From the NCBI GenBank assembly GCA_946886565.1, contig CAMPIX010000014.1, positions 1 through 64,000 of the forward strand: a stretch of 64,000 bases of DNA, in the 5' to 3' direction. The DNA comes from an uncultured Altererythrobacter sp. (GTDB lineage: Bacteria; Pseudomonadota; Alphaproteobacteria; Sphingomonadales; Sphingomonadaceae). This document shows, piece after piece, positions 1-10,142 of this stretch. The stretch's first letter is position 1. Every line of letters begins with the position of its first letter. A program made the position numbers and the translations under genes. The notes beneath the pieces are model-generated. The model was not told where the DNA came from and did not search any database. It was given only the letters and a program-made list of their open reading frames with translations.

Positions 1-1
1 A

Positions 2-166
2 GCCTGGGGCGGGTGGGAAGAGAAGACCGCCTACTGGCCGCGCTGGACCGCATTGCCGCGCGCCGGGTCGGGCCTTTGGCTGCTCGCTTTCGCGCTCTGG
101 CTCATCCTCACCTGGTCGCATGTGCCCGCCGCGGGTATTCCGGCGGGCGCGTGGCGCTGGTTCTAG
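2..166 (+). CDS. C-terminal end of a membrane protein (partial)
   Basis: The window opens inside a reading frame that runs 54 residues to a TAG stop. It has one hydrophobic stretch (GLWLLAFALWLILTW) followed by a short tail ending GAWRWF, which looks like the last membrane helix of an integral membrane protein. The 5' part lies outside the window, so no family can be named. The gene ends 9 bases before the stop of the convergent crotonase gene, with no obvious terminator between them. The other frames over this stretch give no membrane-like segment, which is the main reason for choosing this one. Confidence 0.45.
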   Translation, partial: AWGGWEEKTAYWPRWTALPRAGSGLWLLAFALWLILTWSHVPAAGIPAGAWRWF

Positions 167-175
167 CCGGGCCTG

Positions 176-973
176 TCAACGCCCGGTGAAGCGCGGCGGG
201 CGCTTTTCGAGCAGCGCGGCGACGCCCTCCGCGTGGTCATCGGTGTGGTGCATGTGCGCTTGGGTGGTCGCGGCGAGCTCGAGCGCGGTATCGTAGGTCA
301 CCGAGCGGCCCTGGCGCAGCAGCGTCTTGGTCGCACGCAGCGCCTGCGGGGGCATCGCGGCGATCTTCGCCGCGAGCGCGCGCGCCTCGTCCATCAGTGC
401 CTCGGGCGCGACTACACGGCTGACCAGGCCCCATTCGCAGGCGCGCTCGGCATCGATCACCTCGCCGGTGTAGAACAGCTCGGCGGCGCGCGGATGGCCG
501 ATAACGCGCGGCAGTATCCACGTGCCCCCGTCGCCCGGCACCAGCCCGAGCTTGAGGAAGGTCACCCCGAACTTCGCGCTGCTCGAAGCGAGGCGGATGT
601 CGGCGAGGCACGCGAGGTCGCAGCCGAGCCCGATCGCCGGGCCGTTGACCGCGGCGATCAGCGGCACCTTGAGCCCGTCGAGCGCGCGCAGGGCGCGGTG
701 GATATTGGTGCGGTAACCCTCGGCGATCTCGGCCGGATTGCCGCCGAAATTGCCCGAGCGGTCGCGCATCGCCTTGATGTCGCCGCCCGCCGAGAACGCC
801 CGGCCCGCGCCGGTCAGGATCGCGCAGCGGATCGCCGGATCGGCGTCGATCGTATCGCAGGCCGCCTCGACTTCTGCCCCGTCGCCGGCAGCGCCGAGCG
901 GGTTCATCGCCTCGGGCCGGTTGAAGGTCAGCGTGGCGACGCCCGCTTCGGTGGTCAGTTCGATCAGGCTCAC
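176..973 (-). CDS. Enoyl-CoA hydratase/isomerase (crotonase) family protein
   Basis: A 265-residue crotonase-fold protein of normal family length. The GTG start at 973 was chosen because AAGGAG lies 7 bases upstream, the family N-terminus (SLIELTTEAG) begins there, and the frame further upstream is Arg-rich junk. Oxyanion-hole motifs are visible: FSAGGDIK near residue 60 and GPAIGLGCDLA near 115. Of the two catalytic glutamates of classical enoyl-CoA hydratase, the first is Asp (GCDLA) and the second position carries a hydrophobic residue before KLGLVPGDGG. The chemistry may therefore be isomerisation or something else rather than water addition. The start overlaps the stop of the upstream hydrolase gene by 4 bases (GTGA), so the two are co-translated. 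The acyl-CoA substrate is unknown. Confidence 0.85.
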   Translation of the reverse strand: MSLIELTTEAGVATLTFNRPEAMNPLGAAGDGAEVEAACDTIDADPAIRCAILTGAGRAFSAGGDIKAMRDRSGNFGGNPAEIAEGYRTNIHRALRALDGLKVPLIAAVNGPAIGLGCDLACLADIRLASSSAKFGVTFLKLGLVPGDGGTWILPRVIGHPRAAELFYTGEVIDAERACEWGLVSRVVAPEALMDEARALAAKIAAMPPQALRATKTLLRQGRSVTYDTALELAATTQAHMHHTDDHAEGVAALLEKRPPRFTGR

Positions 974-1767
974 AAATCTTCTCCTTGGGGCACGACGCGC
1001 TCGATAAACGCCAGCGCGTGCCGTTCGGCTTCGGGCAGCCACGCGAGTTCGTGCCCCGCGCCGCGCACGATGACAAGCTCGGTGCCCGGCCGCGTCTCGG
1101 CGAGCCGTCGCGCGTGGGCGGCGGGGATCAGGCTGTCGGCGTCGCCGTGGAGGATCAGCACCGGGCTCTCGACCGCGGGCAGCGCGGCGGCGTTGTCGTA
1201 GCGGTCGCGCAGCAGCAGCCCGGTCGGCAGCCACCAGGCCTTCTCCCGCGCGAGCCGGGTCAGGCTCGAGAACGGCGAGATCAGGATCAGCGCCGCGGGC
1301 TGCGTCTCACGCGCGACCCGCGTGGCGACGCCCGCGCCGATCGAGTTGCCGATCACCACCGTGCGCGCCGGCGGCACGCCTTGGCCGGCGAGCCACGCCA
1401 CCGCCGCGCGTCCGTCGCGGTAGAGCCCCGCCTCGCTTGGCCGCCCCGGGTTGCCGCGATAGCCGCGATATTCGGCGGCGAGCACGCCGTACCCTTCGGG
1501 CACCAGGCGGTCGGTCGCGATCACGCTCGATTGCCAGTCGGCGCCGTTGCCGTGGAAGTAGAGGATCGTCGGGTATCCGGCGCGCGCGGCGCGGTAGCCC
1601 GCGGCCAGCTTGAGCCCGTTCGAGGTTTCGTAGGTTACGCGCTCAAAGCCGGCGGGCGCGCTGCCCGGCCCGGTGGGTGCAGGATAGATGATGCGCCCCT
1701 GCGTGAGCGTCAGCACCGCGGCGAGCGCGAGGTAGACCGCCAGGATCGAGACGAGGACGAACAGCAC
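970..1767 (-). CDS. Membrane-anchored alpha/beta hydrolase
   Basis: A 265-residue alpha/beta hydrolase of the BEM46/ABHD13-like type. Residues 1-22 form a hydrophobic N-terminal anchor. HGNGAD (72-77) supplies the oxyanion loop, GNSIG (140-144) is the nucleophile elbow with Ser142, HGDAD (207-211) carries the acid, and GAGHE holds His239. The family contains esterases and thioesterases, and the substrate cannot be read from sequence. The GTG start at 1767 has only a weak upstream ribosome site, so a slightly different start is possible. The gene sits 38 bases downstream of dxs and overlaps the crotonase gene by 4 bases, suggesting a dxs-hydrolase-crotonase transcript. Confidence 0.8.
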   Translation of the reverse strand: MLFVLVSILAVYLALAAVLTLTQGRIIYPAPTGPGSAPAGFERVTYETSNGLKLAAGYRAARAGYPTILYFHGNGADWQSSVIATDRLVPEGYGVLAAEYRGYRGNPGRPSEAGLYRDGRAAVAWLAGQGVPPARTVVIGNSIGAGVATRVARETQPAALILISPFSSLTRLAREKAWWLPTGLLLRDRYDNAAALPAVESPVLILHGDADSLIPAAHARRLAETRPGTELVIVRGAGHELAWLPEAERHALAFIERVVPQGEDL

Positions 1768-1805
1768 GCGCCGCTTCGCCCCGCCGCCGAAACCCCGGCC
1801 CGCGG

Positions 1806-3740
1806 TCAGGCCCGCGCCTCTTCCACGCCCGCGCTGTTGTGGCGCAGCGCCTTGAGCACGGTCTCGACGATGTGCGGCGCGTTGAGCCCGGCCTCGTCGT
1901 ACTGCTTCTCGGGCGCGTCCTGATCCTGGAAGCGGTCGGGCAGGCGCATCGTGCGGATCTTGAGACCCGCATCGGTGAGTCCCTCGTCGCTGGCATAGGT
2001 CAGGACATGCGCGCCGAGGCCGCCGATCGCGGCCTCCTCTATCGTCACCACGACCTCGTGGCTGCGCACCAGCCGGGCGATCAGGTCAGTGTCGAGCGGC
2101 TTGGCGAAGCGCATGTCGGCGACCGTGGTCGAAAGTCCCTTGGCCTCGAGCTGGTCGGCCGCCTTGAGCGCCTCGTGCAACCGCGTGCCGAGCGAGAGGA
2201 TCGCGACCTTGCCCCCCTCGCCGTCTTTGGTGCGCACCACGCGTCCCTTGCCGATCGCGAGCTTCTCCGGAACTTCGGGCAGCGCGACGCCCACGCCCGC
2301 ACCCCTCGGATAGCGGAACGCGATCGGCCCGTCGTCGTACTCGGCGGCGGTGTAGGTCATATGGACCAGCTCGGCCTCGTCCGCCGCCGCCATGACCACG
2401 AAATTGGGCAGCGTCGCCAGATAAGTCACGTCGAACGATCCGGCATGCGTGGCACCGTCGGCCCCGACGAGCCCTGCGCGGTCGATCGCGAAGCGCACCG
2501 GCAGGTTCTGGATCGCGACGTCGTGCACGACCTGGTCGTAGGCGCGCTGGAGGAAGGTCGAATAGATCGCCGCGAAGGGCCGCATGCCCTGCGCCGCAAG
2601 CCCGGCCGCGAATGTCACGCCGTGCTGTTCGGCGATGCCCACGTCGAAGGCGCGCTCGGGGTGCGCCTTGGCGAACTTGTCGACGCCCGTCCCGCTCGGC
2701 ATCGCCGCGGTGATCGCGCAGATGCGCGTGTCGGTCTCGGCGAGCCTGGCCAGCGTCTCGCCGAACACGTTCTGGTAGCTCGGCGGTCCGCCGCTCGATT
2801 TCTTCTGCTCGCCAGTGATGACGTCGAACTTGGCGACGCCATGATACTTGTCGGCGCTGTTTTCCGCCGGAGCATAGCCCTTGCCCTTGGTGGTCACGAC
2901 ATGGACCAGGATCGGCCCCTGCTCGCTGTCGCGGACATTCTCGAGCACCGGGATCAGGTGATCGAGATTGTGCCCATCGATCGGCCCGACATAGTAGAAG
3001 CCCAGCTCCTCGAACAGCGTACCGCCGGTCGCCATGCCTCGGGCGTATTCCTCGGCCTTTTCCAGCCCGTGATGGACCTTGCGGCTCAGCTTCTTCGTCA
3101 GCCGCGAGGCGAGGCTGCGCAGGCCGAGATATTCGCTGCTCGACACCATCCGTGCGAGATAGGCCGAGAGCCCGCCCACGGGCGGCGCGATCGACATGTC
3201 GTTGTCGTTGAGGATGACGACCAGACGGTTGCCCGCGGCCTCGGCATTGTTCATCGCCTCGTAGGCCATGCCGGCGCTCATCGCGCCGTCGCCGATCACC
3301 GCGATCGCCTTGCCCGGCCGGTCGTTGAGCTTGTTGGCGATCGCGAAACCGAGCCCGGCCGAGATCGAGGTCGAGCTGTGCGCCGCGCCGAACGGATCGT
3401 ATTCGCTCTCGGAGCGCTTGGTGAAGCCGCTGAGGCCACCACCCTGACGCAACGTGCGGATGCGGGCGCGCCGGCCGGTGAGGATCTTGTGCGGGTAGGC
3501 CTGATGGCCGACGTCCCAGATGAGCTTGTCTTCGGGCGTGTCGAACACATAGTGGATCGCCACGGTCAGTTCGACCACCCCGAGCCCCGAGCCGAGATGC
3601 CCACCGGTGCTGCCTACCGCGGAGATCATTTCTTCGCGCAATTCGTCGGAGAGCTGGCGCAACCGGCTCTTGTCGAGCTTGCGGAGATCGTGCGGGGTAT
3701 CGACCGTGTCGAGCAGCGGCGTATCGGGGCTGTGGCTCAT
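1806..3740 (-). CDS. dxs: 1-deoxy-D-xylulose-5-phosphate synthase
   Basis: A full-length 644-residue DXS. It condenses pyruvate and glyceraldehyde-3-phosphate to 1-deoxy-D-xylulose-5-phosphate, the entry step of the MEP isoprenoid pathway and also a source for thiamine and pyridoxal. The thiamine-diphosphate domain shows [16 protein letters not shown] (about 75-90), the GDGAMSAG motif (150-157) and its NDN metal-binding partner (178-180). The pyrimidine domain carries the [14 protein letters not shown] segment with the catalytic glutamate near residue 370. A C-terminal transketolase domain follows. The ATG at 3740 has GAAGG upstream. It is the promoter-proximal gene of the dxs-hydrolase-crotonase run. 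Confidence 0.97.
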   Translation of the reverse strand: MSHSPDTPLLDTVDTPHDLRKLDKSRLRQLSDELREEMISAVGSTGGHLGSGLGVVELTVAIHYVFDTPEDKLIWDVGHQAYPHKILTGRRARIRTLRQGGGLSGFTKRSESEYDPFGAAHSSTSISAGLGFAIANKLNDRPGKAIAVIGDGAMSAGMAYEAMNNAEAAGNRLVVILNDNDMSIAPPVGGLSAYLARMVSSSEYLGLRSLASRLTKKLSRKVHHGLEKAEEYARGMATGGTLFEELGFYYVGPIDGHNLDHLIPVLENVRDSEQGPILVHVVTTKGKGYAPAENSADKYHGVAKFDVITGEQKKSSGGPPSYQNVFGETLARLAETDTRICAITAAMPSGTGVDKFAKAHPERAFDVGIAEQHGVTFAAGLAAQGMRPFAAIYSTFLQRAYDQVVHDVAIQNLPVRFAIDRAGLVGADGATHAGSFDVTYLATLPNFVVMAAADEAELVHMTYTAAEYDDGPIAFRYPRGAGVGVALPEVPEKLAIGKGRVVRTKDGEGGKVAILSLGTRLHEALKAADQLEAKGLSTTVADMRFAKPLDTDLIARLVRSHEVVVTIEEAAIGGLGAHVLTYASDEGLTDAGLKIRTMRLPDRFQDQDAPEKQYDEAGLNAPHIVETVLKALRHNSAGVEEARA

Positions 3741-3815
3741 GCCTTCGGCTCTACACCGGCGAATTGCGCCTGTCGATGAACCGTGCGTGAGATCGGGCTG
3801 AGCAATTCGTGACTC

Positions 3816-4286
3816 TCAGCTTGCGCAATCTCCGCACAATCCGCGCACCTCGATAATCGGACGGCGCGTTGCGAACCCGCTTGCCTTTGCCACGCCGCGC
3901 ACTCCGAGAGAAACGCTGTCGTCGTCGACGTGGATCGCCTCGCCGCATTCGTCGCAGACCAGGAAGATGCAGTCGTGCTCACAACCCGGATGGGTATTGG
4001 CGAGGTAGGCGTTGGCGCTCTCTACCCGCATCGCGAGATTGTTCGTCACGAACAGGTCGAGGATGCGGTAGACGCTGTTGGGCGCCACACGCTTGTTGCG
4101 CGCGCGGGAGAGGTTGTCCGCGATATCGTAGGCCGAGGCGGGACGCTCGTGCTTCGCGAGTTCCTCGAACACCGATTCGCGCATACCGGTCCACTGTTCG
4201 CCCGCCCCGGTAAGCGCCTCGCGCGCTGCCGAAACGAGGTCGGTGCCACTGTGTTCGTGATGCGAATGGTTGTGCTGCGTCGCCAT
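3816..4286 (-). CDS. zur: Fur-family zinc-uptake regulator (Zur-like)
   Basis: A 156-residue Fur-superfamily repressor. A His-rich N-terminus (HNHSHHEHSG) is followed by a winged helix (about 25-85) with the family segment APNSVYRILDLF. A dimerisation/metal domain has two CxxC pairs (Cys111/Cys114 in CDECGE, Cys151/Cys154 in LCGDC). The VESANAYLANTHPGC segment resembles the ESLNAF region of alphaproteobacterial Zur more than that of Fur, Mur or Irr. In this family the zinc-loaded protein represses zinc-uptake genes. No zinc transporter gene is adjacent and no Zur box was recognised, so the metal assignment rests on these motifs alone. Confidence 0.75.
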   Translation of the reverse strand: MATQHNHSHHEHSGTDLVSAAREALTGAGEQWTGMRESVFEELAKHERPASAYDIADNLSRARNKRVAPNSVYRILDLFVTNNLAMRVESANAYLANTHPGCEHDCIFLVCDECGEAIHVDDDSVSLGVRGVAKASGFATRRPIIEVRGLCGDCAS

Positions 4287-4322
4287 AGCGCCCGATATAG
4301 CGACTGCGGCAGCGCTATGCCA

Positions 4323-5000
4323 CTAATCGCGCTGGAAGCTCGCGCTGTAGACGCCCGGATAGATTCGCTTGAGCGCGGCGACCTTGGGCGCGTCCCAGCG
4401 CACGATATAGCCGTTGCGCGGGTTCTTCGCGGCGAAATCCTGGTGGTATTCCTCGGCTTCGTAGAATTTCCGGTAACTCTCGATCTCGGTCACGATCGGG
4501 CGCTTCCATTTGCCCGAGGCTTCCATCTGCTTCAGATAAGCCGCAGCGACCGCGCGCTGTTCCTTGTTCAGCGGCACCAGCGCGGCGCGATACTGACTGC
4601 CGACATCGGGCCCCTGCCGGTTGCGCAAGGTCGGGTCGGCGCCGACGGAAAAGAAGATGCGCAGCAACTGATCGTATCGCACCACCTCGGGATCGTAGAC
4701 CACGCGCACCGCTTCGGCATGACCGGTAACGCCGCTATTGACCCGCTCGTAACTGGCGGTCGCGGCATTGCCGCCGTGATAGCCTGCGACTGCGCTCTTC
4801 ACGCCTTCGACGTGGCTGAAGATCGCCTCGATGCCCCAGAAACAACCGCCTGCGAAGATTGCGGTCTCCAGGCCCTCGCCCTCGCGCGCGATCCGCTCGG
4901 CAGCGGGTGCCTGAACAAAGTTCTCGGAAGCGGCAGCGGGCTGCTGGCATGCGCTCAGCATCAGGCAGGCGGCGACCAGGAAGGCCGGAGCGCGGTTCAC
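4323..5000 (-). CDS. msrA: Peptide-methionine (S)-S-oxide reductase, predicted lipoprotein
   Basis: A 225-residue MsrA, which reduces methionine-S-sulfoxide in oxidised proteins. The active site GCFWG is at 52-56 with nucleophile Cys53. Residues 1-18 form a lipoprotein signal with lipobox LSAC (Cys18), so the enzyme is predicted to be membrane-tethered outside the cytoplasm, unlike the usual cytoplasmic MsrA. The GTG start at 5000 overlaps the TGA stop of the upstream 45-residue ORF (GTGA), implying translational coupling. An exported MsrA needs an extracytoplasmic reductant; none is encoded next to it. Confidence 0.93.
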   Translation of the reverse strand: MNRAPAFLVAACLMLSACQQPAAASENFVQAPAAERIAREGEGLETAIFAGGCFWGIEAIFSHVEGVKSAVAGYHGGNAATASYERVNSGVTGHAEAVRVVYDPEVVRYDQLLRIFFSVGADPTLRNRQGPDVGSQYRAALVPLNKEQRAVAAAYLKQMEASGKWKRPIVTEIESYRKFYEAEEYHQDFAAKNPRNGYIVRWDAPKVAALKRIYPGVYSASFQRD

Positions 5001-5134
5001 CGCAGCGGGGCGGCCTCGGCCGCGGGGATCACGGCGCCGATGACGTCGGGCGACGCCTGAAGCGCGACAAGCACCGCGCCGGCGGCGAAGCCGATCGCGA
5101 AGTTGCGGAAGAGGTCGGTCTTGAACAGGCGCAT
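4997..5134 (-). CDS. Small single-pass membrane or exported protein (45 aa)
   Basis: A 45-residue ORF from ATG 5134 that begins MRLFKTDLFRNFAIGF and carries one hydrophobic segment (about 11-27) after a basic N-terminus, then an Ala-rich tail. It overlaps the msrA start by 4 bases. The codon pattern matches the neighbouring genes. The frame stays open a little further upstream, but that part looks non-coding. I do not recognise the family. It could be a small membrane protein working with exported MsrA, or merely a leader that couples msrA translation. Confidence 0.55.
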   Translation of the reverse strand: MRLFKTDLFRNFAIGFAAGAVLVALQASPDVIGAVIPAAEAAPLR

Positions 5135-5261
5135 GATGCTATCTTTCGTTTCGATCGGAAATGTGAGTAGCCGATCGCCGCTTGCAACCATCTTAATGCG
5201 AACGATGTGCAAGGTTCATACTGGCTGGTCGAACGGAGACGAGCGGTCGACGAACGACGCG

Positions 5262-6851
5262 CTAGTGCCGGAAGTGACGCATTCCCGTGAACACCATGGC
5301 GAGCCCCGCTTCGTTCGCGGCGGCGATCACCTCGTCGTCGCGAATCGAGCCGCCCGGCTGGATCACTGCCGTCGCGCCGGCTTCGGCAGCGGCAAGCAGA
5401 CCGTCGGCGAACGGGAAGAAGGCGTCGGAGGCAACCGCGCTGCCCTGCGTGCGCGGGGCGGCCCAACCGTGTTTTTCAGCCGCCTCGGCAGCCTTCATCG
5501 CGGCAATCCGGCTCGAATCGCGGCGGTTCATCTGTCCCGCGCCGATCCCGGCGGTGGCGCCGTCCTTCGCATAGACGATCGCGTTCGACTTGACGTGGCG
5601 CGCGACGGTCCACGCGAAGAGGCAATCCTCGAGCTCGCGCTCGGTCGGCGCGCGCTCGGTCACGACCTCGAGATCGCCGGCCGAGATCGCGGCACTGTCG
5701 CGGTCCTGCACCAGCAGGCCGCCGGCGATCACCGCCATAGTCTGGCCCGGCCGGCGCGGATCGGGCAAGTCGTCGATCAACAGCAGCCGCAGGTTCTTCT
5801 TCTTCGCGAAAGCGGCGCGCGCGGCCTCGTCTGCGCCGGGTGCAACCACGACTTCGGTGAAAATACCGCAGATCGCCTCGGCGGTCGGTCCGTCGAGCGG
5901 CGCGTTGGTCGCGACGATCCCGCCGAACGCCGAAACGTCGTCGCACGCCAGCGCCGCCTCCCACGCCGCCAACAGGCTGTCCGCCTGCGCCACGCCGCAC
6001 GGATTGGCATGTTTGACGATCACCACCGCGGGCCGCTGGCCGCGGAATTCGGCGGCGAGCTCGAGCGCGGCGGCGGCGTCGTTGTAGTTGTTGTAGCTCA
6101 GCTCCTTGCCCTGGACCTGCTCGGCCTGCGGCAGGCCCTGCGCGTGCGGCCCGGCGGGGAGGTAGAGCGCAGCCTCCTGATGCGGGTTCTCGCCGTAGCG
6201 CAGCGTGCCCGCGAGCTTGCGCGTCATGCTGACCACCGGCGGGAACTTCTGCTGCTGGTCGGCGAAGGCGAACCACTGGCCGATCATCGAATCATAGGCC
6301 GCGGTCGCGGCGAAAGCCTTGGCAGCCATCGCCTTTCGGAAATCGAGCGTCGTTGCGCCGTCGTGGCCGGCGAGTTCTTCCATCAGGTCGTCATAGTCCG
6401 CCGGATCGGTAACGATCGTGACATACCGGTGATTTTTCGCAGCAGAACGAACCATACTCGGCCCGCCGATGTCGATGTTTTCGATTACCTCGTCGCGACT
6501 CGCGCCCCGCGCCACGGTTTCCTCGAACGGATAGAGGTTAACCACCACGAGGTCGATCGCACCGATGTCGTGCGCTTCCATCGCCGCGGCATGCTCGGGA
6601 TTGTCGCGCACTGCGAGCAGCCCGCCGTGGACCATCGGATGGAGCGTTTTGACCCGTCCGTCCATCATCTCGGGAAAGCCGGTCAGATCGGACACGTCGC
6701 GCACCGTCAGCCCCGCTTCGCGCAGCGCGCGCGCGGTGCCGCCGGTGGAGACGAGCTCGACCCCGCCCTTCGCCAGCCGCGCGCCCAAGTCCAGCAAACC
6801 GTCCTTGTCGGACACCGAAAGCAGTGCCCGCCTGATCGTCACGTCGCTCAC
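5262..6851 (-). CDS. purH: Bifunctional AICAR transformylase / IMP cyclohydrolase
   Basis: A 529-residue PurH that performs the last two steps of IMP synthesis. The N-terminal MGS-like IMP cyclohydrolase domain begins [13 protein letters not shown] and includes the STGGTARAL loop (about 36-44). The C-terminal AICAR formyltransferase domain contains the KHANPCG motif (about residue 270) and ends in the conserved FTGMRHFRH. Length is normal. It starts 8 bases after the heparinase-like gene, so it is probably the last gene of a rpe-heparinase-purH transcript. Confidence 0.96.
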   Translation of the reverse strand: MSDVTIRRALLSVSDKDGLLDLGARLAKGGVELVSTGGTARALREAGLTVRDVSDLTGFPEMMDGRVKTLHPMVHGGLLAVRDNPEHAAAMEAHDIGAIDLVVVNLYPFEETVARGASRDEVIENIDIGGPSMVRSAAKNHRYVTIVTDPADYDDLMEELAGHDGATTLDFRKAMAAKAFAATAAYDSMIGQWFAFADQQQKFPPVVSMTRKLAGTLRYGENPHQEAALYLPAGPHAQGLPQAEQVQGKELSYNNYNDAAAALELAAEFRGQRPAVVIVKHANPCGVAQADSLLAAWEAALACDDVSAFGGIVATNAPLDGPTAEAICGIFTEVVVAPGADEAARAAFAKKKNLRLLLIDDLPDPRRPGQTMAVIAGGLLVQDRDSAAISAGDLEVVTERAPTERELEDCLFAWTVARHVKSNAIVYAKDGATAGIGAGQMNRRDSSRIAAMKAAEAAEKHGWAAPRTQGSAVASDAFFPFADGLLAAAEAGATAVIQPGGSIRDDEVIAAANEAGLAMVFTGMRHFRH

Positions 6852-6859
6852 AATCGAAT

Positions 6860-8728
6860 CTATCCCATTTTCTTGAACAGCCAGGAGAAGCTCCCTCCGC
6901 TGCGCGATGTCATCCCCTGGATGACCAGTTGTTCAATCGGCTGGGGTCTGCCCTGTCCGTCGACCCACAGGCTTTCCTCGATCGACAGTTCGCCCCCCTT
7001 GTCGCCTTGGGGAATACGAAACTGCCAGAAACTGCCGTCCGCCAGTGCGAGGCCCGCGCCCAGCCCGTCGTCAGACAGCCGCGCCTCGACGCCCGGGCCG
7101 AGGTGGAAGCGAATCGCGAAGCCAATCTTGCCGCGCTTGCCAGTCTTGGCCGCCGGCAGCAACACGTCCTCGCCCCGCAGTTCCTGCCCGTTGTCGCGCA
7201 GGATCAGGATTCGCCGATGGGTGAGTCCGTGGCGCGCCGCGTAGCCATCGTGGCTCGACTCGATCCGCGTGGCGCTGCCGCCGTTCAATTGCAGCGTGCG
7301 GCGGTCGATCTCGACTTCGTTCACGCCCTTGCCGAGCTTGCCGTGGAGCAGCACCGCGGTCGAGTTCGCCTCGTCGAGCGTGAGCGTCGAGTGCGCCGCG
7401 CTCGCGCGCAGCCCCTGTTCGATCCGCACCGGCACCTGCCCTCCGGCGAAGGCGGCGCCGCCGCAATTGACCACGATCCGCTGCCCCTCGGCGGAGAACT
7501 CGAACGCCAGCGTCGAGGCGCAGCCCGCGCGCGCGTGGCGCGGCAGCGGCGGCGGCGCGGCGTCGATCACCAGCACCGCCTTGCGCGCCGCGACCCGCTG
7601 ATAGCCCCACTGGCGCGCATCCTTGAGCGGCCGCGCGCGCACCCGGCTCGCCTCGACCAGCGCCGCCACGCGGTCGGCGCGCACCGCGCCCGCGCCCTGC
7701 CAGCAACCGAGTCCGCCATCGCCATGGAGCACCGACAGCAGTGGCGGCACCAGCAGGTGCAGCATCGTGCCGACGAACGCCGGCGGCTCGCGCGAGACCG
7801 CCTCATAGCAGGCGCGCAGGTCGATCAGCGCGGCGATCGCGTCCATCTGCGCGAGCGGGCTGCGCGAGAGCACGCCGCCGTCCTCGGCGACGAGTTCGCC
7901 CAGCGCGCGCGCCAGCCCGGCCTCGGCGAACAGCCGGCGGGGCTTGCCGTCGGGCAGCAGCAGCCCGGCGGCGACGAGCGCCGCCCAGCCCATCGCCACG
8001 CCCAGCCCGTCCTCGGCGCCGCCCACCTTGCGGTCGAGCCAGCGCGCGGTGTCTGCGATGGCGGCGAGCGCCCTGCCGCGCAACTGCGCCCCCTCGCTCG
8101 AGAGAATCAGCGGCGCGAACACGAGCCAGGCGCGCAGCCGACGGCCGACGTTTTCGACGTTCCATGCAGGGCCCTTGCCCGGCCCCGGGTTCGCGTCGAG
8201 CCAGGAGCGCAGCACGCGCTCGGCGGTTGCCACGCACTGTTCGCGCGGCGCGCTCGCGGCGAGATCGCGCAGCCAGCCGAAGCCGTGCACCGTCCGCTCG
8301 AACGGCGGGGTCAGCCGCACGCTCGACCCGAACTCCATCTGCGCGATCGGCGCCTTGACCCCGTAGATCAGGAAATGCCCGGCGCGCAGCGCGACGCCAG
8401 CCGCACGGTCGCCCGCGAGAGGGCTCTCGACCGTGCCGAGCAGGCGCGGCTTGGCGGCCTTGGCGAAGGGCGCGGTCAGCGTCGCCCCCGAGACGCCCAT
8501 GCGATAGGCGAAGCGGATCAGCGCCTCGCCCGCACCGAGCCGCGGCGCGGCAAGATCGGCGAGCACCAGCGAACGGCCCGGTTCGAGCACCTGCTCGCGT
8601 CCGCCACCGTGATCGGGTTCGCGTACGAGCGTCTCGACCGCGCCGGCGCGGAGCGGCAGGGCAGGCGCCTCGGGAAACTCTTCGGCGCGGCGGCCCCGCG
8701 CTTCGGCGAGCGGCGCCGCGTCGGCCAT
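6860..8728 (-). CDS. Heparinase II/III family protein
   Basis: A 622-residue protein with the layout of bacterial heparinase II/III-like proteins. A helical alpha-toroid N-terminal half contains the [17 protein letters not shown] segment, and a beta-rich C-terminal half contains [13 protein letters not shown]. Such genes are often found beside purH in alphaproteobacteria. The family is named for polysaccharide lyases, but the substrate of these chromosomal copies is not established. The ATG at 8728 was chosen because it forms a one-base TGATG overlap with the rpe stop; the frame upstream of it lies inside rpe and is spurious. Confidence 0.85.
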   Translation of the reverse strand: MADAAPLAEARGRRAEEFPEAPALPLRAGAVETLVREPDHGGGREQVLEPGRSLVLADLAAPRLGAGEALIRFAYRMGVSGATLTAPFAKAAKPRLLGTVESPLAGDRAAGVALRAGHFLIYGVKAPIAQMEFGSSVRLTPPFERTVHGFGWLRDLAASAPREQCVATAERVLRSWLDANPGPGKGPAWNVENVGRRLRAWLVFAPLILSSEGAQLRGRALAAIADTARWLDRKVGGAEDGLGVAMGWAALVAAGLLLPDGKPRRLFAEAGLARALGELVAEDGGVLSRSPLAQMDAIAALIDLRACYEAVSREPPAFVGTMLHLLVPPLLSVLHGDGGLGCWQGAGAVRADRVAALVEASRVRARPLKDARQWGYQRVAARKAVLVIDAAPPPLPRHARAGCASTLAFEFSAEGQRIVVNCGGAAFAGGQVPVRIEQGLRASAAHSTLTLDEANSTAVLLHGKLGKGVNEVEIDRRTLQLNGGSATRIESSHDGYAARHGLTHRRILILRDNGQELRGEDVLLPAAKTGKRGKIGFAIRFHLGPGVEARLSDDGLGAGLALADGSFWQFRIPQGDKGGELSIEESLWVDGQGRPQPIEQLVIQGMTSRSGGSFSWLFKKMG

Positions 8729-9390
8729 CAGCCCTCTCCCCGCAGCGCGGCGATGTTCGCCGCGTAGCGCTCCGGTCCGCCCTTGAACGTCGCCGAGCCC
8801 GCGACGAGCACGTCCGCCCCGGCGTCGACGCACAGGCGTGCGGTCTCCATGTTGACCCCGCCATCGACCTCGAGGTGGATTTCGCGCCCGGTGGCATCGA
8901 TCATCCGGCGGATCGCCGCCACCTTGCGCAGCTGGCTGTCGATGAAGCTTTGCCCGCCGAACCCAGGATTGACGCTCATCACGAGCACCAGATCGGCAAG
9001 ATCGAGCAGATACTCGAGCGCTTCGACCGGCGTGCCCGGGTTGAGCACCACACCCGCCTTCTTGCCCAGCGCGCGGATCGCCTGGAGCGTGCGGTGAATG
9101 TGCGGTCCGGCCTCGGGATGGACCGTGATTATGTCGGCCCCGGCCTCCGCGAACGCCTCCAGATAGGCGTCGACGGGCGAGATCATCAGATGCACGTCGA
9201 ACGGCTTTCCGGTGTGCGGGCGCAGTGCCTTCACCACCGCCGGGCCGATGGTGATGTTGGGCACGTAATGCCCGTCCATCACGTCGATATGGATCCAGTC
9301 CGCGCCGGCGGCGTCGATTGCGCGCACTTCCTCGCCCAGCCGGGCGAAATCGGCGGAGAGGATCGAAGGGGAAATGAGCGGTGCGGCCAT
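8728..9390 (-). CDS. rpe: Ribulose-phosphate 3-epimerase
   Basis: A 220-residue TIM-barrel epimerase interconverting ribulose-5-phosphate and xylulose-5-phosphate. The start region [15 protein letters not shown] is canonical. The metal/catalytic motif [16 protein letters not shown], the [10 protein letters not shown] phosphate loop and the EVDGGVN strand with the second catalytic Asp are all present. It is the first gene of the rpe-heparinase-purH run and ends in a TGATG junction with the next gene. Its product feeds pentose phosphate toward PRPP, which fits co-transcription with a purine gene. Confidence 0.96.
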   Translation of the reverse strand: MAAPLISPSILSADFARLGEEVRAIDAAGADWIHIDVMDGHYVPNITIGPAVVKALRPHTGKPFDVHLMISPVDAYLEAFAEAGADIITVHPEAGPHIHRTLQAIRALGKKAGVVLNPGTPVEALEYLLDLADLVLVMSVNPGFGGQSFIDSQLRKVAAIRRMIDATGREIHLEVDGGVNMETARLCVDAGADVLVAGSATFKGGPERYAANIAALRGEG

Positions 9391-9632
9391 GGTCGATCGC
9401 GAAACTGCGGCAGGTGTCCCCGCCTAGAGGGGCTATGGAATCGCGACAAGCGCGCGGTGCGCCTTTTCCACACTGCGCCGCCGAGTCGGCGCAAGGCCGG
9501 GTTCAGCGGCAATTCAGGGCACCCCGGCCATTGGATTTCGTGAACCCACGGGACGCGTCGCGGCGGCATGCTACACGACACGAAGCGAATCGCAGTCCCA
9601 TTCCCCTTCGCAACGATGGATTGTTCGAGATC

Positions 9633-10130
9633 ATGAGCTTGAAAACGACGCTACGACTGGCGGCCGGGGCCGCGCTCGCGACGGGTCTCGTCGCGGGTAT
9701 GCCGGCGAACGCCTATCGCCAGGAGATTTCCAACGACCTTTCGCGTTGCAGCGCGGGCAAGGGCCCGGCGGTCAAGGTGACCGTGCGCGGCGTCAAGAAT
9801 TCGAGCGGCACGATGCGGGTGCAGACCTATCGCGGGACCGACAGCGACTGGCTCGAGACCGGCCGCTGGCTCCACCGCGTCGAAACGCCCGCGCGCCGCG
9901 GCACGATGACGTTCTGCCTCCCGGTGCCCGAAGCGGGGGTCTATGCGGTCGCGGTCCGCCATGACGTCAACGGCAACGGCGACACCGACCTGACCGAGGA
10001 CGGCGGCGGCATGTCGCGCGACCCGAGCATCAACATCTTCAACCTCGGCAAGCCGAGCTACAAGAAGACCCGCTTCTCGATCGGCAACTCGCCCGAGGCG
10101 ATTACCATCAACATGAAATACTGGGGCTAG
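9633..10130 (+). CDS. Exported DUF2141-family protein
   Basis: A 165-residue protein with a clear Sec signal peptide (MSLKTTLRLAAGAALATGLV, cleavage likely after PANA). The mature domain has the DUF2141 features VTVRGVKNSSGTMRVQTY, a central TFCLPVPEAGVYAVAVRHD and the Asn/Asp-rich loop DVNGNGDTD. Function is unknown; the fold is expected to be a periplasmic beta-sandwich. The start at 9633 is chosen because the signal peptide begins there, although the frame is open far upstream. A second, divergent DUF2141 gene lies at 31.0 kb. The 242 bases upstream, between the divergent rpe and this gene, hold no other ORF I can support. Confidence 0.85.
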   Translation: MSLKTTLRLAAGAALATGLVAGMPANAYRQEISNDLSRCSAGKGPAVKVTVRGVKNSSGTMRVQTYRGTDSDWLETGRWLHRVETPARRGTMTFCLPVPEAGVYAVAVRHDVNGNGDTDLTEDGGGMSRDPSINIFNLGKPSYKKTRFSIGNSPEAITINMKYWG

Positions 10131-10142
10131 GACCTGAGCCGC

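Noticed and set aside
1839..3779. A long open frame antisense to dxs (646 codons)
   Set aside because: It mirrors the dxs gene; long antisense frames are expected in very GC-rich coding DNA, and it contains no recognisable domain.
5103..7244. A 713-codon plus-strand frame over purH and the heparinase gene
   Set aside because: It spans two real minus-strand genes and has an Arg/His-rich composition typical of antisense shadows.
9391..9632. Riboswitch or leader RNA between rpe and the DUF2141 gene
   Set aside because: No conserved riboswitch core or terminator hairpin was recognised in the 242 bases.
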